A stretch of 64,000 nt of DNA from Deinococcus psychrotolerans. Lineage in GTDB: Bacteria > Deinococcota > Deinococci > Deinococcales > Deinococcaceae. The stretch is from contig NZ_CP034186.1 of NCBI RefSeq assembly GCF_003860465.1, forward strand, positions 310,001 to 374,000. The letters run 5' to 3'. This document shows positions 60,365-64,000 of the stretch, in pieces. The stretch's first letter is position 1. Every line of letters begins with the position of its first letter. The position numbers were made by a program, and so were the translations under genes. The notes beneath the pieces are model-generated. The model worked only from the letters and a program-made list of their open reading frames with translations, did not search any database and had not been told where the DNA came from.

Positions 60365-61897
60365 ATGATGAAACGTTCCTTGCTCGCTCTCACTTTCGCC
60401 CTCTGCACGCTGGGCAGCGCCTCCGCCGACAAGGTCATCACCGGGGCTTTCGACCAGGGACCCGGCGGCGCACCGGGACAATTCAATCCACTGACCAACA
60501 CGGCGGGTTTCACCTGGCTCAACAAGTACTACTCGACGCTGGTGCTCTATGATCCGGCCTTTAAAACGATCAGCGGCGATCTGGCCTCATCGTGGACCGT
60601 CGCCGACGGGGGCAAAAAGTATACCTTTGTGCTCCGCAACGGCGTGAAGTGGCACGACGGCGAGGCATTGACCTCCGCTGACGTCAAGTTCAGTCTGGAC
60701 CTCGCCAACAACCCGGATTCCGGCAGCGGTTTTGCCGCCAAGTTCGGCAACATCACCAAGATTCAGACGCCCAGTGCCCGCACGGTGGTCATCACCCTGA
60801 GCAAGCCCAACGCCGCGCTGCTCGACGCCCTGACCAACTTCATGATCCTGCCCCAGCACGCGCTGAGCAAGATTGCGCCCAAGGACCTGCGCAACGCCGC
60901 GTGGTGGCGCGCCAACCCTATCGGCACCGGCCCCTTCAAGTGGAACAAACTGGTGCCCGATCAGTACGTGGAACTCGTCGCCAACCCCGATTACTTCCGG
61001 GGCAAGCCCAAAATAGACCGGCTGGTCAACCGCTACTTCAAGGAGCAGGCGGCGGCAGTGGTGGCCCTCAAGAGCGGCGACCTCGACTTCTCGTACCTGT
61101 CGCTCGACGACACCAAGACCTTCAGCGGCAACGCCGTCAAGATCATCAGCGGCCCCTCGCAGGTCGCCAACTATCTGGGCTTCAACAACGCCTCGCCTGT
61201 CCTGAAAGACGTGCGGGTGCGCCAGGCCATCTTGCAAGCGATTGACCGCGACACCATCGTCAAGCAGCTCTACGGCGGCGGCGCGGAAGTGGCCAACTGC
61301 CCGGTAACCAACACCAAGTACGTGCCCAAGGGCATCAACGCCTACGCCTACAACCAGGATCAGGCCCGGCAGCTGCTCAAGGCGGCGGGCTGGGACAACT
61401 CCAGAACGGTGGAAGTCATCACCTACTACTCTGATCAGCTCAGCAAGGACGTGCTGGTCACCATCCAGCAGATGCTGGGTCAGGTGGGCATGAAGATCGC
61501 GCCGCGTTTCGTGGACGTGCCCACCTACAACCAGACCACCGGCGGCAACGACTTCACCATGGTCTACGCGGGTATCGGCAACGGCCCTGATCCCGACACC
61601 CTCTACCCCAGCATGCACTCCGACTTCATTCCGCCCAACGGCACCAACCGCATGAAGGTCAATATCCCCGCACTCAACAAGCTGTTCGAGCAGGGACAGG
61701 AAACCACCTCGACCGCTGCTCGCACCAAGGCGTATCAGGAGATGTGCAGCCTGGCCAACAAGCAGCTTCCCTGGGACGTGTTGTGGAGCGCCAAGCGCTT
61801 CGGCGGCGTCAGCAACAAGCTGAGCAACTTCATCTGGACGCCCGCACCGGGCGGTGGCCGCTACGACGACAAGGCCTACCTCTGGGACACCAAGTAA
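60365..61897 (+). CDS. ABC transporter family-5 substrate-binding protein (SatA-like)
   Basis: This 510-residue protein has a signal peptide (M-M-K-R-S-L-L-A-L-T-F-A-L, cleavage near ASA-DK). It carries the dipeptide/nickel-binding family pattern: L-A-S-S-W-T-V-A-D-G-G-K-K-Y-T-F then L-R-N-G-V-K-W-H-D-G-E-A-L-T-S-A-D-V near residue 95. It has AGGAG seven bases upstream. In a nan context it most resembles SatA, the binding protein of dipeptide-type sialic-acid importers; peptide uptake is the alternative. Confidence 0.85.
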   Translation: MMKRSLLALTFALCTLGSASADKVITGAFDQGPGGAPGQFNPLTNTAGFTWLNKYYSTLVLYDPAFKTISGDLASSWTVADGGKKYTFVLRNGVKWHDGEALTSADVKFSLDLANNPDSGSGFAAKFGNITKIQTPSARTVVITLSKPNAALLDALTNFMILPQHALSKIAPKDLRNAAWWRANPIGTGPFKWNKLVPDQYVELVANPDYFRGKPKIDRLVNRYFKEQAAAVVALKSGDLDFSYLSLDDTKTFSGNAVKIISGPSQVANYLGFNNASPVLKDVRVRQAILQAIDRDTIVKQLYGGGAEVANCPVTNTKYVPKGINAYAYNQDQARQLLKAAGWDNSRTVEVITYYSDQLSKDVLVTIQQMLGQVGMKIAPRFVDVPTYNQTTGGNDFTMVYAGIGNGPDPDTLYPSMHSDFIPPNGTNRMKVNIPALNKLFEQGQETTSTAARTKAYQEMCSLANKQLPWDVLWSAKRFGGVSNKLSNFIWTPAPGGGRYDDKAYLWDTK

Positions 61898-61908
61898 GAC
61901 GTAGGGGG

Positions 61909-61947
61909 ACGCCACGGGCAGAGTTTCAGTTGTCCGTGGCGTTTTCT
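61909..61947 (+). terminator. Hairpin between binding protein and permease (partial terminator/processing site)
   Basis: ACGCCACGG (61909-61917) pairs with CCGTGGCGT (61934-61942), followed by TTTCT. It lies just after the binding-protein stop. Such intraoperon hairpins allow higher expression of the binding protein than of the permeases. Confidence 0.55.
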
Positions 61948-61987
61948 CTGCCGCGCCGTCTCTCCATCTTTGTAAGGAGCTGATTGT

Positions 61988-62941
61988 ATGGGCCTGTATA
62001 CCCTCCGCCGTCTCTTGATCAGCATCCCGCTGCTGCTGGTGATCAGCGCCGTGGTCTTTACGCTGCTGCAATTCACCCCCGGCGATCCGCTGGACGCCTA
62101 CATTCCACCCGATCAGGTCCTCAGCGCCCAGCAGCGCGAGATTTTGAAAGTCGACCTGGGCCTGGATCAGTCCAAGCCGGTGCAGTACTTCAAGTGGCTG
62201 GGCCGCGCCGTGCAGGGCGATCTGGGCTACCGCATCAAAAACGGTCAGCCGGTGCTGGCCGAACTGGGCCGCCGCCTGCCGCCCACGCTGCTGCTGATGG
62301 GCCTGGGAATGACCGTGGGAGTGGCGCTGGGCATCTTCTTCGGCATCGTCGCGGCGGTCAAGCGTTACACGTTGCTGGACAACACCCTGACCTTTCTGGC
62401 TTTCCTGGGGATCTCCACGCCCGCGTTCCTGGCGGGATTGCTGGGCATGTACGTTTTTGCCCTCAAGCTGGGCTGGTTTCCTGCCGGGGGCTACCAGACG
62501 CCGGGGCAGGGCGGAGTGCTGGACATCCTGCGGCACCTGATGCTGCCCGCCATGATCTTGTCGGTCACCTACATCGCCATTCTGATGCGCTACACCCGTT
62601 CCAGCGTGCTGGAAGTGCTGTTTCAGGACTATGTTCGCACCGCTTCGGCCAAGGGCGTGCGGTCGTACCGGGTCATCGCCAAGCATGTGCTGCGCAACGC
62701 GCTGATCCCGGTCGTGACGGTGATCGGGGCCAACATTGCCAACCTGATCGGCGGCGCAGTGTTCCTGGAAAGCATCTTTTCGTGGCCCGGCACCGGGCAG
62801 TTGTACCTGGACGCCATCGACTCACGCGATTACCCGATGATCATGGGCACTACCCTGATTCTGGCGATCATCATTTTGCTGGCCAACCTGATCACCGACT
62901 TGATGTACGGGCTGATTGACCCCCGGATTCGGTTCTCGTGA
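61988..62941 (+). CDS. Dipeptide-type ABC transporter permease (DppB/SatB-like)
   Basis: This 317-residue protein has about six membrane segments. The family start Y-T-L-R-R-L-L-I-S-I-P-L-L is followed by Q-F-T-P-G-D-P-L, G-Y-R-I-K-N-G-Q-P-V, and the loop Y-V-R-T-A-S-A-K-G-V-R-S-Y-R-V-I. AAGGAG precedes ATG 61988. Channel subunit with the next gene. Confidence 0.9.
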   Translation: MGLYTLRRLLISIPLLLVISAVVFTLLQFTPGDPLDAYIPPDQVLSAQQREILKVDLGLDQSKPVQYFKWLGRAVQGDLGYRIKNGQPVLAELGRRLPPTLLLMGLGMTVGVALGIFFGIVAAVKRYTLLDNTLTFLAFLGISTPAFLAGLLGMYVFALKLGWFPAGGYQTPGQGGVLDILRHLMLPAMILSVTYIAILMRYTRSSVLEVLFQDYVRTASAKGVRSYRVIAKHVLRNALIPVVTVIGANIANLIGGAVFLESIFSWPGTGQLYLDAIDSRDYPMIMGTTLILAIIILLANLITDLMYGLIDPRIRFS

Positions 62942-62978
62942 ACGCCCGCCTTGACATTGAACTGGGGAGGCTGAACCC

Positions 62979-63866
62979 GTGACGACCATTTCTCCTTCCA
63001 AATCCAGCAAGCCCCGCGCCCAGACGCCCGGTAGCATGGCCCTCAAACGTTTCTTGCGCCACAAGCTGGCCGTTGTCGGCCTGGTTTTGCTGAGCGTCAT
63101 CGTGCTGCTGGTCATCTTCGGCCCGCTGATCGCCCGCTTCGGTCCTGACGAGATCGATTTGCTGGCCCGCAACCAGCCGCCCGGTGGAGCGCACTGGCTG
63201 GGCACCGATCCCACCGGGCGCGATATTCTGGCCCGCACCCTGTCTGCCGGGCGCGTCTCTCTGATGGTGGGCCTGTTCAGTACCCTGATCTCGGTGGTGA
63301 TCGGCACCACGCTGGGAGCGCTGGCCGGATATTTCGGCGGCTGGGTAGACAACGTGATTATGCGTTTCGTGGACGTGGTCATGACCTTTCCCAGCATCGT
63401 GGTGCTGCTGACGCTGGCAGCCATCGTCGGCCCCGGCATTGACAAGACCATCATCATTATCGGCGTGCTGGGTTGGCCGCTGGCCGCGCGACTGGTGCGG
63501 GCCAAGCTGCTCTCGGTGCGCGAACTGGACTTCATCTCGGCAGCCACCGCACTGGGGGCCAATGACCGCCGCATCCTGCTCAGGCACGCCCTGCCCAACG
63601 TCATTGATGTGCTGGTGGTGTTCGTCAGCCTGGGTGTCGCCAGCGGCATCCTGACCGAAGCGGGCCTGAGCTTCCTGGGCCTGGGGGTGCAGCCTCCGCA
63701 GGCCAGTTGGGGCAATCTGCTCAGCAGCGCCCGCGAGATCAACATCCTGGAAGCCTACGTGTGGCAGTGGATGCCCGCCGGACTGCTGATCATTCTGACC
63801 GTACTGGCCACCAACTTCCTGGGCGACGGCCTGCGCGACGCGCTCGATCCTAAAGCCAAGCAGTAA
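62979..63866 (+). CDS. Dipeptide-type ABC transporter permease (DppC/SatC-like)
   Basis: This 295-residue protein starts at GTG 62979 with GGGGAGG upstream. It has the DppC features H-W-L-G-T-D-P-T-G-R-D-I-L-A-R near residue 70. The EAA-like loop is F-I-S-A-A-T-A-L-G-A-N-D-R-R-I-L-L-R-H-A, and L-S-F-L-G-L-G-V-Q-P-P follows. The ATPase genes would be expected downstream of the window. Confidence 0.9.
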   Translation: MTTISPSKSSKPRAQTPGSMALKRFLRHKLAVVGLVLLSVIVLLVIFGPLIARFGPDEIDLLARNQPPGGAHWLGTDPTGRDILARTLSAGRVSLMVGLFSTLISVVIGTTLGALAGYFGGWVDNVIMRFVDVVMTFPSIVVLLTLAAIVGPGIDKTIIIIGVLGWPLAARLVRAKLLSVRELDFISAATALGANDRRILLRHALPNVIDVLVVFVSLGVASGILTEAGLSFLGLGVQPPQASWGNLLSSAREINILEAYVWQWMPAGLLIILTVLATNFLGDGLRDALDPKAKQ

Positions 63867-63895
63867 TTTTCTCACCACCCCATCCGAGGTTCCTT

Positions 63896-64000
63896 ATGAT
63901 GAACACAGACTTTCCCGCCAACCTGCACGGCATTATTCCCCCCGTCGTTACGCCCCTGACCCCAGACTTTCAAGTGGACGAGCCGTCGCTGCGCCGCGTG
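63896..64000 (+). CDS. DapA/NanA-family aldolase, N-terminal part (cut by window end)
   Basis: 35 codons are present from ATG 63896, with GAGG six bases upstream. L-H-G-I-I-P-P-V-V-T-P-L-T and D-E-P-S-L-R-R-V match the first beta strand and helix of the dihydrodipicolinate synthase/N-acetylneuraminate lyase family. In this operon N-acetylneuraminate lyase is the likely role, but the catalytic lysine is beyond the window. Confidence 0.75.
   Translation, partial: MMNTDFPANLHGIIPPVVTPLTPDFQVDEPSLRRV

Noticed and set aside
60587..62686. Long minus-strand open frame (699 codons) across the SatA-like and permease genes
   Set aside because: It spans two well-supported + strand genes and an intergenic hairpin, with no ribosome site or domain.
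1..64000. tRNA, rRNA or riboswitch genes
   Set aside because: I scanned by eye for CCA-ended cloverleaf patterns and conserved rRNA or riboswitch cores and found none convincing; a covariance-model search would settle it.

Overview
The window is high-GC bacterial DNA that looks most like Deinococcus. The reasons are the gene families present, outer-membrane-type barrel and surface proteins, RepA/iteron-type plasmid remnants, and several genes that seem to be read from leaderless transcripts. No rRNA, tRNA or CRISPR array was seen. The first and last genes are cut by the window edges.

Layout. (1) 1-10.8 kb: two convergent carbohydrate-uptake operons. The + operon has a ROK regulator, a sugar-binding protein, two CUT1 permeases, a SIS-domain sugar-phosphate enzyme and a ROK kinase. 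The - operon has a binding protein, two permeases and two Gfo/Idh/MocA dehydrogenases. Neither has an ATPase gene, so a shared ATPase elsewhere is likely. Amino sugars are the probable substrates of the first. (2) 11.2-13.2 kb: an S9 peptidase. (3) 13.4-23.9 kb: a nitrate module with a GAF/SARP-type regulator, two NarK-type transporters, a NasC/NarB-like molybdoenzyme, a four-cluster ferredoxin subunit, a Tat-signal Rieske protein, a NarI-like haem b membrane protein with a zinc-ribbon tail, small accessory proteins and an FmdE-like protein. (4) 23.9-29.8 kb and 32.6-33.9 kb: nested and decayed insertion sequences (IS630 within IS630, an ISL2-type IS5 element, IS3 elements, TnpB and other fragments). 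(5) 29.8-31.3 kb: a parA/RHH partition-like pair flanked by 21-bp direct repeats and an AT-rich repeat region, followed by a nitroreductase. (6) 34.1-50.3 kb: a MalT-type LuxR regulator, a small conserved-looking protein, a beta-barrel protein, a 100-residue ORF, a 3,067-residue PKD-repeat surface protein containing a tandem triplication of a 1,194-bp unit, and a fibronectin-III protein. (7) 50.3-52.8 kb: a plasmid-like scar with a truncated replication initiator, two iterons, an XRE/DUF4258 toxin-antitoxin-like pair and two small orphan proteins. (8) 52.9-56.2 kb: housekeeping and stress genes. (9) 56.2-64 kb: a sialic-acid catabolic regulon with two Gfo/Idh dehydrogenases, a NanM-type kelch epimerase, a GntR/FCD regulator, a dipeptide-type ABC transporter (SatABC-like) and the start of a NanA-type lyase.

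How the parts work together. In region 9 the palindrome ATCAGATATCTGAT, or a close variant, lies at three promoters. This ties NanM, the regulator/transporter/lyase operon and the dehydrogenase pair into one regulon, most simply controlled by the local GntR protein. In region 3 the gene order suggests electrons pass from quinol through the membrane cytochrome, Rieske and ferredoxin subunits to the molybdoenzyme, with the two transporters moving nitrate and nitrite. In region 6 four consecutive ORFs look like a cell-envelope operon. The plasmid-like pieces in regions 5 and 7, with the IS cluster, suggest that 24-53 kb is accessory DNA or part of a secondary replicon.
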